From G965279355 sp965279355 (GTDB taxonomy: Bacteria; Pseudomonadota; Alphaproteobacteria; CACIAM-22H2), in assembly GCA_965279355.1 (NCBI GenBank), contig OZ257155.1:2108001-2172000 (forward strand): DNA of 64,000 bases, in the 5' to 3' direction. The translations under genes were made by a program, and so were the position numbers. The notes beneath the pieces are model-generated. The model had not been told where the DNA came from. It saw only the letters and a list, made by a program, of their open reading frames with translations, and ran no database searches. Position 1 is the first letter of the stretch. Each line of letters opens with the position of its first letter. Positions 1 to 7,987 of the stretch are shown here, in pieces.

Positions 1-285
1 TTCGATGCGGCGCCGCTGCTCACCGACTTCATGGAAACGGCGGCCCTGATCGCCAATCTCGATCTCGTCATCACAGTGGATACGGCGGTCGCGCATCTCG
101 CGGGCGGACTTGGCGTCAAAACCTGGGTGATGCTGCCCCTCTCCCCGGACTGGCGGTGGATTCTGGGCCGCGACGACTCGCCCTGGTATCCCTCCATGAC
201 GCTTTACCGGCAGACCGAGGTGGGCGACTGGACCAGCGTCATCGAACGAATCGCACGCGATTTACGGGTTTTGGCCGGTGAATGA
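1..285 (+). CDS. GT9-type glycosyltransferase, C-terminal fragment (cut by window start)
   Basis: The frame is already open at base 1 and runs 94 codons to a TGA, so only the C-terminal end is visible. It reads through an acidic stretch ending in VDTAVAHLAG, followed by GVKTWVMLP. This is the nucleotide-sugar-binding end of GT9 (ADP-heptose:LPS heptosyltransferase) proteins and of the related TPR-glycosyltransferases common in alphaproteobacteria. Ending shortly after a PWYPSMTLYRQ-type segment is typical of the TPR-linked subgroup. Substrate and acceptor cannot be told from this fragment. The GDP-fucose genes downstream suggest surface-glycan work nearby, which is inference. A TPR half may lie before the window. 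Confidence 0.75.
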   Translation, partial: FDAAPLLTDFMETAALIANLDLVITVDTAVAHLAGGLGVKTWVMLPLSPDWRWILGRDDSPWYPSMTLYRQTEVGDWTSVIERIARDLRVLAGE

Positions 286-437
286 CCTACATTTGTATTT
301 AGTCCGGCTCTATCCACATCCACTTCGGCCGGGTTCTTGCGGCGTTAATATTTTGTAAACCAATAGCGCCCAGAACTTGTTTGCTGCATTGCAAGCAGCT
401 ATTAGTTTACTTATGAACAAACGAGCCGCCGTTCCTC

Positions 438-743
438 ATGAACGACACTGACAGTCCGACTGCACCGGCGGAACCGGCTGCCAGCGCGAATACGCCGGCT
501 CTGCTGGCACTCCAGATTCTGGAGAAGCTGCTGATCGAGGCGATCAAAACCCGTCAGAATGTCAGTGGCGCGGAAGTCGACCTGCGGGCAGCCCGCGAAA
601 TCCGACAGCGCCTGATGCGCGATCCCAAGGATGCGGCAGCGATCAGCTGGGTGCGGCAGATCGCACAACGCTGGTCATATCAGCTGAAGAATCACAGCCT
701 GCGCTTTCGGCACGTTTTCAACCATCTCGATCTCGTCCGTTAA
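438..743 (+). CDS. Small hypothetical protein, 101 aa
   Basis: No family is recognised. The first 20 residues are Ala/Pro/Thr-rich and probably disordered. The rest looks helical and basic, with evenly spaced Leu/Ile/Arg. There is no signal peptide, membrane segment or cysteine. It begins with ATG after a 152-bp gap that follows the glycosyltransferase end and is AT-richer than its surroundings. It stops 12 bases before the convergent PAS_5 gene. Codon use is ordinary for the window (strong G/C third positions), which supports a real gene. Confidence 0.6.
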   Translation: MNDTDSPTAPAEPAASANTPALLALQILEKLLIEAIKTRQNVSGAEVDLRAAREIRQRLMRDPKDAAAISWVRQIAQRWSYQLKNHSLRFRHVFNHLDLVR

Positions 744-755
744 GACGAGCGGCGG

Positions 756-1253
756 TCAGGTCGAGGGCTTGAGGTCCGGCAACGGATAAGCGCCGACCAG
801 CAGCATCGCCACCCGATCGTTGCCGTCCGACAGCGGCAGCACCAGCCGCTCCCAGGTTGCAACCTGCGTATCCGAACTGACGAGCCCGCCGATCGGCGGC
901 GCCTCGAAAGCCGCCGTGTACAGGCGCACGCGCGGCGCGCGGCTTTCGCGCACCGCATCGTAGTCGCTGCGGATCCGCTCCTGCTGTTCCGCCGGCAGAT
1001 CGTCGACAGCCTGCCCCGTCATGTCGACGCCGAAACTGTCGACGAATTTCGTGCCGTACAGGCGATAGATGAACCGCCCCTGATCCGTGACATCGATCAG
1101 CAGCAGGTTGCCGAGCCAGCGCTTCATCTCGAGCGGATCGAGGTCGGCACGCACCGGCATGGGACGCGCGGCGCGCTTGCTGCTCCAATAATCGTAGAGC
1201 GCCACAAGACGGGCGTCGGAAATCGATGGCGCGGGCACGTCGCGATCAGACAT
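756..1253 (-). CDS. PAS_5-family (PAS-like) protein, 165 aa
   Basis: A single-domain protein of about the usual length for the PAS_5 family, which is widespread and often multicopy in alphaproteobacteria. Family features are the early LYDYWSSKR segment, the D-L-D-P-x-x-M-x-x-W-L-G-N-L-L-L-I-D stretch near residues 38-55, the R-F-I-Y-R-L-Y-G-T block near 60-68, and a closing L-P-L-S-D-G segment. No output domain is attached. Members are generally uncharacterised and thought to be small sensory or regulatory proteins. It starts 12 bases from the end of the tRNA-Gln gene on the same strand, so the two may share read-through. Confidence 0.8.
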   Translation of the reverse strand: MSDRDVPAPSISDARLVALYDYWSSKRAARPMPVRADLDPLEMKRWLGNLLLIDVTDQGRFIYRLYGTKFVDSFGVDMTGQAVDDLPAEQQERIRSDYDAVRESRAPRVRLYTAAFEAPPIGGLVSSDTQVATWERLVLPLSDGNDRVAMLLVGAYPLPDLKPST

Positions 1254-1265
1254 CTGTCGCAGGCC

Positions 1266-1340
1266 TGGTTGGGGCGCCAGGGATCGAACCTGGGAATGGC
1301 GGAATCAAAATCCGCTGCCTTACCGCTTGGCTACGCCCCA
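1266..1340 (-). tRNA. tRNA-Gln (anticodon TTG)
   Basis: On the minus strand the acceptor stem TGGGGCG pairs with CGCCCCA. It is followed by discriminator A and an encoded CCA at 1268-1266. The D arm is GCCAAGCGGTAAGGC. The anticodon stem GCGGA/TCCGC encloses TTTTGAT, giving anticodon TTG for glutamine. The T arm is CCAGG-TTCGATC-CCTGG. It is 75 nt with CCA, has no intron and contains all invariant positions I can check. It sits between fcl and the PAS_5 gene. Confidence 0.97.
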
Positions 1341-1401
1341 ATAACCGGCCGGCCCGTAGATATAGGAGAGGTCCGCACCGGTCAAACATGCGCGGGCAAC
1401 A

Positions 1402-2358
1402 TCATGCCGCCTTGGCGACGTTCTGCAGGAACCACTCGTAACTGCGGGCCAGACCGTCCCTGAGGCTGGTCGGCGCCGTCCAGCCGAGCCCGGTCAACCG
1501 GCCGACATCGAGCAATTTGCGCGGCGCTCCGTCGGGCTTGGCCGTATTGTAGGTGAAGCTACCTTTGAAGCCGACCACGTCGGCCACCGTCTCGGCGAAC
1601 TCGCGAATGGTCACATCGGTGCCAGTGCCGATATTGATGGCACTGTCGTCGGAATAGCGCTCCATCAGATACACGCAGGCATCCGCCAGATCGTCAACGA
1701 ACAGGAACTCCCGCTTGGGCGTTCCCGTCCCCCAGATCTCCAGCGTCGGCGCCTTGCGCAGTTTCGCTTCATGCGCCTTGAGGATAAGCGCCGCCGGCAC
1801 ATGGCTGTCCATGGGATCGAAATTATCGCCGGCACCGTAGAGATTAGTCGGCATCACCGAAATGAAATCGCATCCATGCTGCTTGCGATAGGCCTGGCAC
1901 ATCTTGAGGCCGGCGATCTTGGCGATCGCGTACCACTGGTTGGTCGGCTCAAGCGCGCCGGTCAACAGCGCATCCTCGTTCATCGGCTGCGGCGCCAGGC
2001 GCGGATAGATGCAGGACGAGCCAAGGAACTGCAGCTTCTTCACACCAACCTGCTGCGCCGCATGGATGGTTGCGGTCTCGATTGCGAGATTGTCGTAGAT
2101 GAAATCGGCGGGACGCGTGTTGTTGGCATGAATGCCGCCGACTTCCGCCGCGGCGAGAAACACTGCATCCGGCTTGTTCGCCGCCATCCAGTCCTCGACC
2201 TCCTTCTGTCGGGTCAGATCGAGGGTGCGGCGGTCGGCGGTGAGAATTTCACAATTTGCCGATTTCAGCCGGCGCACAATGGCCGCACCGACCATGCCTT
2301 TATGGCCGGCAACGAATACGCGCTTTCCGGCGAGCGGGAAGATGACGTCTTCAGCCAT
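1402..2358 (-). CDS. fcl: GDP-L-fucose synthase
   Basis: A 318-aa SDR enzyme. It converts GDP-4-keto-6-deoxy-D-mannose to GDP-L-fucose by epimerisation and NADPH reduction. The protein shows the nucleotide-binding GHKGMVG near residue 16, a GGIHAN segment, the GSSCIYP motif with the catalytic Ser, and Y-A-I-A-K near residue 140, which is the catalytic Tyr/Lys pair. The ATG at 2358 was chosen because it directly precedes the conserved FPLAGKRVFVAGH start; the open frame upstream is not protein-like. It overlaps the gmd stop by 8 bases, so both steps of GDP-fucose synthesis are translationally coupled. The product would feed a fucosylated surface polysaccharide. Confidence 0.95.
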   Translation of the reverse strand: MAEDVIFPLAGKRVFVAGHKGMVGAAIVRRLKSANCEILTADRRTLDLTRQKEVEDWMAANKPDAVFLAAAEVGGIHANNTRPADFIYDNLAIETATIHAAQQVGVKKLQFLGSSCIYPRLAPQPMNEDALLTGALEPTNQWYAIAKIAGLKMCQAYRKQHGCDFISVMPTNLYGAGDNFDPMDSHVPAALILKAHEAKLRKAPTLEIWGTGTPKREFLFVDDLADACVYLMERYSDDSAINIGTGTDVTIREFAETVADVVGFKGSFTYNTAKPDGAPRKLLDVGRLTGLGWTAPTSLRDGLARSYEWFLQNVAKAA

Positions 2359-3421
2359 GACGGTCCTTGCGTTCAAGTTCGTTCTGCACCTGTTTGCGGT
2401 CGCCGTCCACCATTTCGCGGACCAGGTCCTTGAAGCTGGTCTTGTGTTTCCAGCCCAGCTTGGTGTGCGCCTTGGTCGGGTCGCCGTGCAGGAAGTCCAC
2501 TTCGGTTGGGCGGAAATAGCGCGGGTCGATTTCGACCAGCACGTCGCCGGTCTTCTTGTCGACGCCCTTCTCGTCCACACCCTTGCCGCGCCACTCGATG
2601 GTGCGGCCGATATGACCGAAGGCGAGTTCCACAAATTCGCGCACCGTATGCGTTTCGCCGGTGGCCAGAACGTAGTCGTCGGCTTCCTTCTGCTGGACGA
2701 TCATCCACATCCCTTCGACATAGTCGCGGGCATGACCCCAGTCGCGCGAGGAATCGATATTGCCGAGGAAGAGGTTCTTCTGAACGCCGGCTTCGATCGC
2801 CGCGACCGCCCGCGTGATCTTGCGGGTGACGAACGTCTCGCCGCGGGTCGGTCCTTCATGGTTGAACAGGATGCCGTTGGACGCATGCATGCCGTAGGCT
2901 TCGCGGTAGTTCACCGTGATCCAGTAGGCGTAGAGCTTCGCGGCGGCATACGGGCTGCGCGGATAGAATGGCGTCGTCTCGCGCTGCGGCTTTTCCTGCA
3001 CCAGGCCGTAAAGCTCCGATGTCGACGCCTGATAGAACTTCACGGTCTTCTCGACACCCAGGATGCGCATCGCTTCCAGCAGACGCAGCGTGCCGATGCC
3101 GTCGGCATTCGCCGTGTACTCCGGCGTCTCGAAGCTCACCTGCACATGGCTCTGGGCCGCCAGGTTGTAGATCTCGGTCGGCTTCGTTTCCTGCACCAGC
3201 CGGATCAGGTTGGTGGCATCGGTCATGTCGCCGTAATGCATGAAGAATCGCACGCCAAGTTCATGCGGGTCAGCATAGAGATGATCGACGCGGCCGGTGT
3301 TGAAGGACGAGGATCGGCGCTTCACGCCGTGCACCACATAGCCTTTGCGCAGAAGCATTTCCGCGAGATAGGCGCCGTCCTGGCCGGTGACACCGGTGAT
3401 AAGAGCTACGGGCTGGGTCAT
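2351..3421 (-). CDS. gmd: GDP-mannose 4,6-dehydratase
   Basis: At 356 aa this is the family's usual length. It performs the first committed step from GDP-D-mannose to GDP-L-fucose, giving GDP-4-keto-6-deoxymannose. The N-terminus has the NAD(P) loop TGVTGQDGAYL at residues 10-20. Next come KRRSSSFNTGRVDHLY, the STSELYG segment with the catalytic Thr/Ser and Glu region, SPYAAAKLYAYW with the Tyr/Lys pair, and NHEGPTRGETFVTRKI. It is the first gene of a two-gene operon with fcl, and the 8-base overlap suggests coupled translation. A start beginning MTQPVALITG is standard for the family. Confidence 0.97.
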   Translation of the reverse strand: MTQPVALITGVTGQDGAYLAEMLLRKGYVVHGVKRRSSSFNTGRVDHLYADPHELGVRFFMHYGDMTDATNLIRLVQETKPTEIYNLAAQSHVQVSFETPEYTANADGIGTLRLLEAMRILGVEKTVKFYQASTSELYGLVQEKPQRETTPFYPRSPYAAAKLYAYWITVNYREAYGMHASNGILFNHEGPTRGETFVTRKITRAVAAIEAGVQKNLFLGNIDSSRDWGHARDYVEGMWMIVQQKEADDYVLATGETHTVREFVELAFGHIGRTIEWRGKGVDEKGVDKKTGDVLVEIDPRYFRPTEVDFLHGDPTKAHTKLGWKHKTSFKDLVREMVDGDRKQVQNELERKDRHG

Positions 3422-3511
3422 GCTTGGAAATCCGGGTCCAAAGGAAGGTGATTCGGGCGACGCTGGAAGGGCTTACCATCCCCCAAAAGGGGTGACAACC
3501 GCAGGGCGCCG

Positions 3512-4393
3512 TCACCCAACGGCCAGCCGCGTTGCTTTCGTCCACCAGCCGGCCTGGCGGGCGCCGAGCCACGACGCGGCAGCGGCGGCAGTTGCGTCAT
3601 CATCATACATCCCAAAACACGTGGCGCCGCTGCCGGACATCCGCGCCAGACGGCAGCCGGGGCTTGCCGCCAAGGCTTTCAGAACCTCGGCAATCTGCGG
3701 CACGAGGCTAATGGCCGGCGCTTCGAGATCATTGCGGCAGGCCGCCAAGGCGGCCGCAAGTCCAGCGGTATCGCGGGGCATTCCGTCGAACCTAGCGGGC
3801 GGCGAAAAGGGGCCCGTCCGCGACCGAAAGACATCGGAGGTCGCCAGCGCGACACCCGGATTGACCAGAACCAGCGCGGTTGCCGGCAAGGGCGGTGTCG
3901 GGGTGATCTGCTCGCCGATCCCCGCCATAAAGGCCGGACGACCGACAAGACAGACCGGCACATCGGCCCCGAGCGTGCTGGCCTGTTCCTGCAACGCGGC
4001 ATCGATCGCCGGCAGCCCCCAGAGCTTACGCAACGCCCGAAGCGTCGCCGCCGCATCCGCCGATCCGCCGCCGATCCCTGAAGCAACCGGTAGGGCCTTG
4101 TTCAGGGTGAGATGCGCGCCCTGCCCACCGTCTGCGCCCTGCAGCAGACGCGCAGCACGCAACACGAGATTGCTTTCCGGATCGCCCAGAGACCGGGCGA
4201 AGGGTCCTTCGACCGAGAGCGAGAGACCGGCCGACCGAACCGCACGGATCTCGTCACCAAGTTCAGCGAAGGCCACCAGACTATCGAGCAGATGATAGCC
4301 GTCGGCCCTGCGGCCGGTGACGTGGAGATAGAGATTGAGTTTGGCCCGCGCCGGCTCGACGACCGTTCCGACGTTCACAACGGACGCGATCAA
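3512..4393 (-). CDS. ispE: 4-diphosphocytidyl-2-C-methyl-D-erythritol kinase
   Basis: A GHMP kinase of the MEP isoprenoid pathway that phosphorylates CDP-ME on its 2-hydroxyl. The N-terminal ARAKLNLYLHVTGRRADGYH is diagnostic. The ATP-binding GHMP motif is LPVASGIGGGSADAAATL, near residues 105-122. The C-terminal SGSGATCFGMY is the third GHMP motif. The reported start is TTG at 4393, which overlaps the preceding TPR gene's stop as TTGA. A GTG five codons in is an alternative start. The protein is close to usual size at about 290 aa. It is co-transcribed with the TPR lipoprotein gene, an arrangement I associate with related alphaproteobacteria. Confidence 0.94.
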   Translation of the reverse strand: MIASVVNVGTVVEPARAKLNLYLHVTGRRADGYHLLDSLVAFAELGDEIRAVRSAGLSLSVEGPFARSLGDPESNLVLRAARLLQGADGGQGAHLTLNKALPVASGIGGGSADAAATLRALRKLWGLPAIDAALQEQASTLGADVPVCLVGRPAFMAGIGEQITPTPPLPATALVLVNPGVALATSDVFRSRTGPFSPPARFDGMPRDTAGLAAALAACRNDLEAPAISLVPQIAEVLKALAASPGCRLARMSGSGATCFGMYDDDATAAAAASWLGARQAGWWTKATRLAVG

Positions 4394-6126
4394 CTGCCCC
4401 GCCGCGCCACCGGGGTCGCCAGCCCGCGCTCGAGTTTGCGCTCGATATCCTTCTTCGCATCCGGCTCTGGCTTATGCTGAAGAGCCCGGCGCCATTGGAA
4501 CTGCGCTTCGTTGGTCCGGCCGACCTGCCAGTACGCGTCGCCGAGATGGTCGAGCAGCACCGGATCCTCCGGCAGCAACTCGACGGCCCGCTCGAGCGTG
4601 GTCGCCGCTTCTTCGTAAGAGCCGGTGCGATAGAGGACCCAGCCCAGGCTGTCGACGATATGCCCGCTGGTCGGGCGCAGCGCTACCGCGCGCTCAAGCA
4701 TGCGGCGCGCCTGCACGTATCGCTCCGTGATCCCTTGGTCCACCCAGGAATAGGCGAGATAGTTCATGACGTCCGGCTGCTCGGGCTGCAGTTCCAGGGC
4801 GCGCAGGAAGTCCGCTTCCGCCTTGGGCCATTGCTTGGAGCGCTCATAGGCGATGCCGCGCGCATAAAACAACGACCAATGCCGCGCTTCCGGTGTCTGG
4901 ATGCGCGCCAGCGCGCGGTCATAGACCTTCACTGCATCGGGGTAGCGATCCTTGCTGCGCAGGATCTGGCCGATCGACACCAGCGGCTCGACGCGATCGG
5001 GACGCTCGGCGGCCATCTCTTCCAGCATCTTCATCGCTTCGTCGGTGTTGCCGAGCGTGTGCAGGTTTTCGGCGATGCGGCTGCGCGCCGACCACGATAG
5101 CGGCGATGAAACCGGGATACGACGATAGAGCTCGTTCGCCTCGATCCTCCGTCCATAGGCATCGAGCAGGTCGGCGGTGAACAGTAGACCCACCGGCAGA
5201 TCAGGCGCGAGGGCCAGTGCCAGGCGGCCATAGATGATTGCTGTGGTCTGCGTGGTTTCCTGACGCAACGCGCCCGCAATGTTGAACAGCGCCTCGGCCA
5301 GACCCAGCGTTGCGCTAGGAACTAGACGTGTTGCCGCGGCGCCGGCATTGGCGCGCTGCAGGGCGGCGCCGATGGCCGCGGAATCGCGACCCTCGACAAT
5401 GAACTTCGCATAGAGCGCGCGCGCTTCGTCGCGGCGGCCCTGTCGCTCATAGAAATTGCCGGCGGCTTCGACCAGCCGAGCCGGCGGCACCCCTTCAGTT
5501 TCGACAGAGCGGCGGTAATACCCGTCGGCATCGGGCCGATCCGTCAAATCGGAGATCAGCGCCGCGTGATACTCATGCAGCGGCCGGAAGCCCTGGACCT
5601 CAAGGATCGGGCGCAGCGCGTTCAGCGCTGCCGCCGGACGGTTCTGGCCGACATTCAGCCACGCATTCATCAAGGGCAGAACGATGCGGTTCACCGCCGT
5701 GAGCGGCTGCCCCTGGAGCTGCTGCTCGGCCGCCGCGAAATCGCCGCGACGAACGTGATCGATGGCAAGGATTAGCGCCGATTGCGGATGCGAGGGCGCG
5801 AGGCGGATCGTCCGGCGGGCGATGTCGACTGCCGCATCGAACTGCCCGTCGGCGACGAGGAACGTCTCCGCCCTGACCAGCATGTCGTAATTGTCGGGGC
5901 TCTCCTCAAGCGCCGCCATCGTGAAGCGGGCAGCGCTGCCGAAGTCGCGCTCGCGTTCCGCCTGACGGCCGGCCAGGAAGTTGCCCAGTTCCGAAGCTGT
6001 CGCATCCGGGCCTTCTGCCGCCGGTGGCGGCGCACCGGCGCAACCGGCCAGGGCCAGACATACGGCGACGGCCATCGCCAGACGCCCGTTAGGACGCGCG
6101 CTCAGGGAACGAACTTGGGTGGGCAT
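4390..6126 (-). CDS. TPR-repeat outer-membrane lipoprotein
   Basis: A lipoprotein of 578 aa from the ATG at 6126. The N-terminus is basic, then hydrophobic, and ends in a lipobox L-A-G-C, with the lipidated Cys near residue 29. No Asp follows at +2, so outer-membrane sorting is expected. The body is a long array of TPR-like helical pairs. The clearest are in the C-terminal third, around WPKAEADFLRALELQPEQPDVMNYLAYSWVD (given here only to mark the region near residues 440-470). Such proteins scaffold envelope complexes. A TTG at 6210 in the same frame would add a tail that masks the lipoprotein signal, so I rejected it. The stop overlaps the ispE start. Confidence 0.85.
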   Translation of the reverse strand: MPTQVRSLSARPNGRLAMAVAVCLALAGCAGAPPPAAEGPDATASELGNFLAGRQAERERDFGSAARFTMAALEESPDNYDMLVRAETFLVADGQFDAAVDIARRTIRLAPSHPQSALILAIDHVRRGDFAAAEQQLQGQPLTAVNRIVLPLMNAWLNVGQNRPAAALNALRPILEVQGFRPLHEYHAALISDLTDRPDADGYYRRSVETEGVPPARLVEAAGNFYERQGRRDEARALYAKFIVEGRDSAAIGAALQRANAGAAATRLVPSATLGLAEALFNIAGALRQETTQTTAIIYGRLALALAPDLPVGLLFTADLLDAYGRRIEANELYRRIPVSSPLSWSARSRIAENLHTLGNTDEAMKMLEEMAAERPDRVEPLVSIGQILRSKDRYPDAVKVYDRALARIQTPEARHWSLFYARGIAYERSKQWPKAEADFLRALELQPEQPDVMNYLAYSWVDQGITERYVQARRMLERAVALRPTSGHIVDSLGWVLYRTGSYEEAATTLERAVELLPEDPVLLDHLGDAYWQVGRTNEAQFQWRRALQHKPEPDAKKDIERKLERGLATPVARRGS

Positions 6127-6232
6127 GGAGAGTCGAATCCTTCGCCGGGGCGGCCAGTCCTCGGCCCGCCGCTCCGGGGGAGAATAGCGAATTTCCGCGT
6201 CCCAGGCCAACGGGACAACTTCCTAAAACGCA

Positions 6233-7888
6233 TCACATATTCGGGTAATTCGGTCCGCCGGCCCCTTCGGGCGTGGTCCAGGTGATGTTCTGGGCCGGAT
6301 CCTTGATGTCGCAGGCCTTGCAATGGACGCAGTTGGGGGCATTGATCTGGAACCGCGGGCCAGCCGCGTCTCGCACCACTTCATAGACACCTGCCGGGCA
6401 ATAACGCTGCGCCGGCTCGTCATAAAGCGGCAGGTTGCGGGCGATGGGAATCGACGGGTCCCGCAGCCGCAGATGGATCGGCTGGTCTTCCTCGTGATTC
6501 GTATTGGACAGAAACACCGAGGACAGCCGGTCGAACGAGACCTTGCCGTCCGGCTTGGGGTACTCGATGCGGCGGCTCTCGGCGGCCGGCGTCAGCGTTT
6601 CATGATCGGCCTTGCCGTGTTTCGAGGTCCACGGCGCGAGGAAGCCGAGGCCGAGATCGTTCAGCCACATATGCGCGCCGCCGATGGCCGTGCCGAGCCA
6701 CACGCCGTGCTTCAGCGCCGGTTTTACGTTGCGGACCTTATGCAGATCCTTCCACGCCCAGGAATTGCGGAACGCCGTCGGATAGGCGCTGAGTTCTTCG
6801 CTGCCCGTCGCGCCAGCCTTCAGCGCATCGAACGCCGCTTCAGCGGCGAGCATTCCGGTCTTCATGGCGTTATGCGTGCCCTTGATACGCGGCACGTTGA
6901 CGAAGCCGGCCGTACAGCCGATCAGCGCGCCGCCGGGAAAGGTCAGCTTGGGGATCGACTGCAGCCCACCGTGATTGATGGTACGCGCGCCATAGACGAG
7001 CCGCTTGCCGTTCTCGAAGACCGGACGGATCGAGGGATGCGTCTTAAAGCGCTGGAATTCCTCGAATGGCGAGAGGAACGGGTTCTGGTAATTCAGCGGC
7101 ACGACGAAGCCGACGGCGACCTGCCGGTCTTCGGCCAGGTGATAGATGAACGATCCGCCTGATGTGCTGCTGTCGAGCGGCCAGCCCAGCGTGTGCGTCA
7201 CCAGACCCGGCTTATGGACCGACGCATCGACCTGCCACAGCTCCTTGAGACCGAGCCCGAATTTCTGCGGCTCGACGCCGTCGCGCAGCCGGAACTTCTC
7301 GAACAGCGTCTTGGTCAGCGAGCCGCGGGCCCCTTCGGCAAACAATGTGTATTTCGCGCGCAGCTCCATGCCGGGCGTGTAGGATTCCTTCTTCTCGCCG
7401 TCGCGGCCAATGCCCATGTCGCCGGTAGCGATGCCGACGACCCGGTCGTCCTCGTACAGAACTTCGGCAGCCGCGAAGCCGGGATAGATTTCCACCCCCA
7501 GCGCTTCCGCCTGCGTGCCCAGCCAGCGGCAGACATTGCCGAGGCTCGCAATGTAGTTGCCGTGATTGCCCATCAAGGGCGGCAACATGAAATTCGGAAT
7601 GCGGATGTGACTGGACTGCGTGAGGATCAAAAACTGATCGTCGGTCACCGCCGTCGTGAGCGGCGCGCCCTTCTCTTTCCAGTCGGGGATCAGCTCGTTC
7701 AGCGCGATCGGATCGATCACGGCGCCGGAAAGAATATGCGCGCCGACTTCAGAGCCTTTCTCGACGACACAGACGCTGACTTCATAGCCACCGCTCGCCG
7801 CGAGCTGCTTCAAGCGGATCGCCGCCGACAGGCCCGCCGGCCCGGCGCCGACGATCACCACGTCGTAGTCCATGCGTTCGCGAGTCAT
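6233..7888 (-). CDS. Electron-transfer flavoprotein-ubiquinone oxidoreductase
   Basis: A membrane-associated enzyme of 551 aa that passes electrons from ETF (fatty-acid, amino-acid and sarcosine oxidation) to ubiquinone. It begins with the FAD motif VVIVGAGPAGLSAA at residues 10-23. It then has the ETF-QO segments VCVVEKGSEVGAHILSGAV and TKTLFEKFRLR. The C-terminus carries the 4Fe-4S ligands in YCPAGVYE and NCVHCKACDIKDPAQNI. Four cysteines (one plus a C-x2-C-x2-C set) match the family. The length equals that of bacterial homologues. It stands alone with 106 bp to the TPR gene downstream. No etfAB is in the window. Confidence 0.96.
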   Translation of the reverse strand: MTRERMDYDVVIVGAGPAGLSAAIRLKQLAASGGYEVSVCVVEKGSEVGAHILSGAVIDPIALNELIPDWKEKGAPLTTAVTDDQFLILTQSSHIRIPNFMLPPLMGNHGNYIASLGNVCRWLGTQAEALGVEIYPGFAAAEVLYEDDRVVGIATGDMGIGRDGEKKESYTPGMELRAKYTLFAEGARGSLTKTLFEKFRLRDGVEPQKFGLGLKELWQVDASVHKPGLVTHTLGWPLDSSTSGGSFIYHLAEDRQVAVGFVVPLNYQNPFLSPFEEFQRFKTHPSIRPVFENGKRLVYGARTINHGGLQSIPKLTFPGGALIGCTAGFVNVPRIKGTHNAMKTGMLAAEAAFDALKAGATGSEELSAYPTAFRNSWAWKDLHKVRNVKPALKHGVWLGTAIGGAHMWLNDLGLGFLAPWTSKHGKADHETLTPAAESRRIEYPKPDGKVSFDRLSSVFLSNTNHEEDQPIHLRLRDPSIPIARNLPLYDEPAQRYCPAGVYEVVRDAAGPRFQINAPNCVHCKACDIKDPAQNITWTTPEGAGGPNYPNM

Positions 7889-7960
7889 GGGGCGTTCTTA
7901 GCATATCGCGGGCGGTGAGCCAGCGCCCGTCTGGGCTGACGCAGTGGTTGAAAATACACG

Positions 7961-7977
7961 ATCATGTTAGGAATGAT
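7961..7977. promoter_or_regulatory. Possible operator, ATCAT-N7-ATGAT
   Basis: A perfect 5-bp inverted repeat with a 7-base spacer lies 10 bases before the adhesin ATG, in the AT-rich divergent gap with the ETF-QO gene. Position and symmetry would suit a repressor. Five-base arms arise by chance easily, and I cannot name a regulator. Confidence 0.2.
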
Positions 7978-7987
7978 TATTACGTGA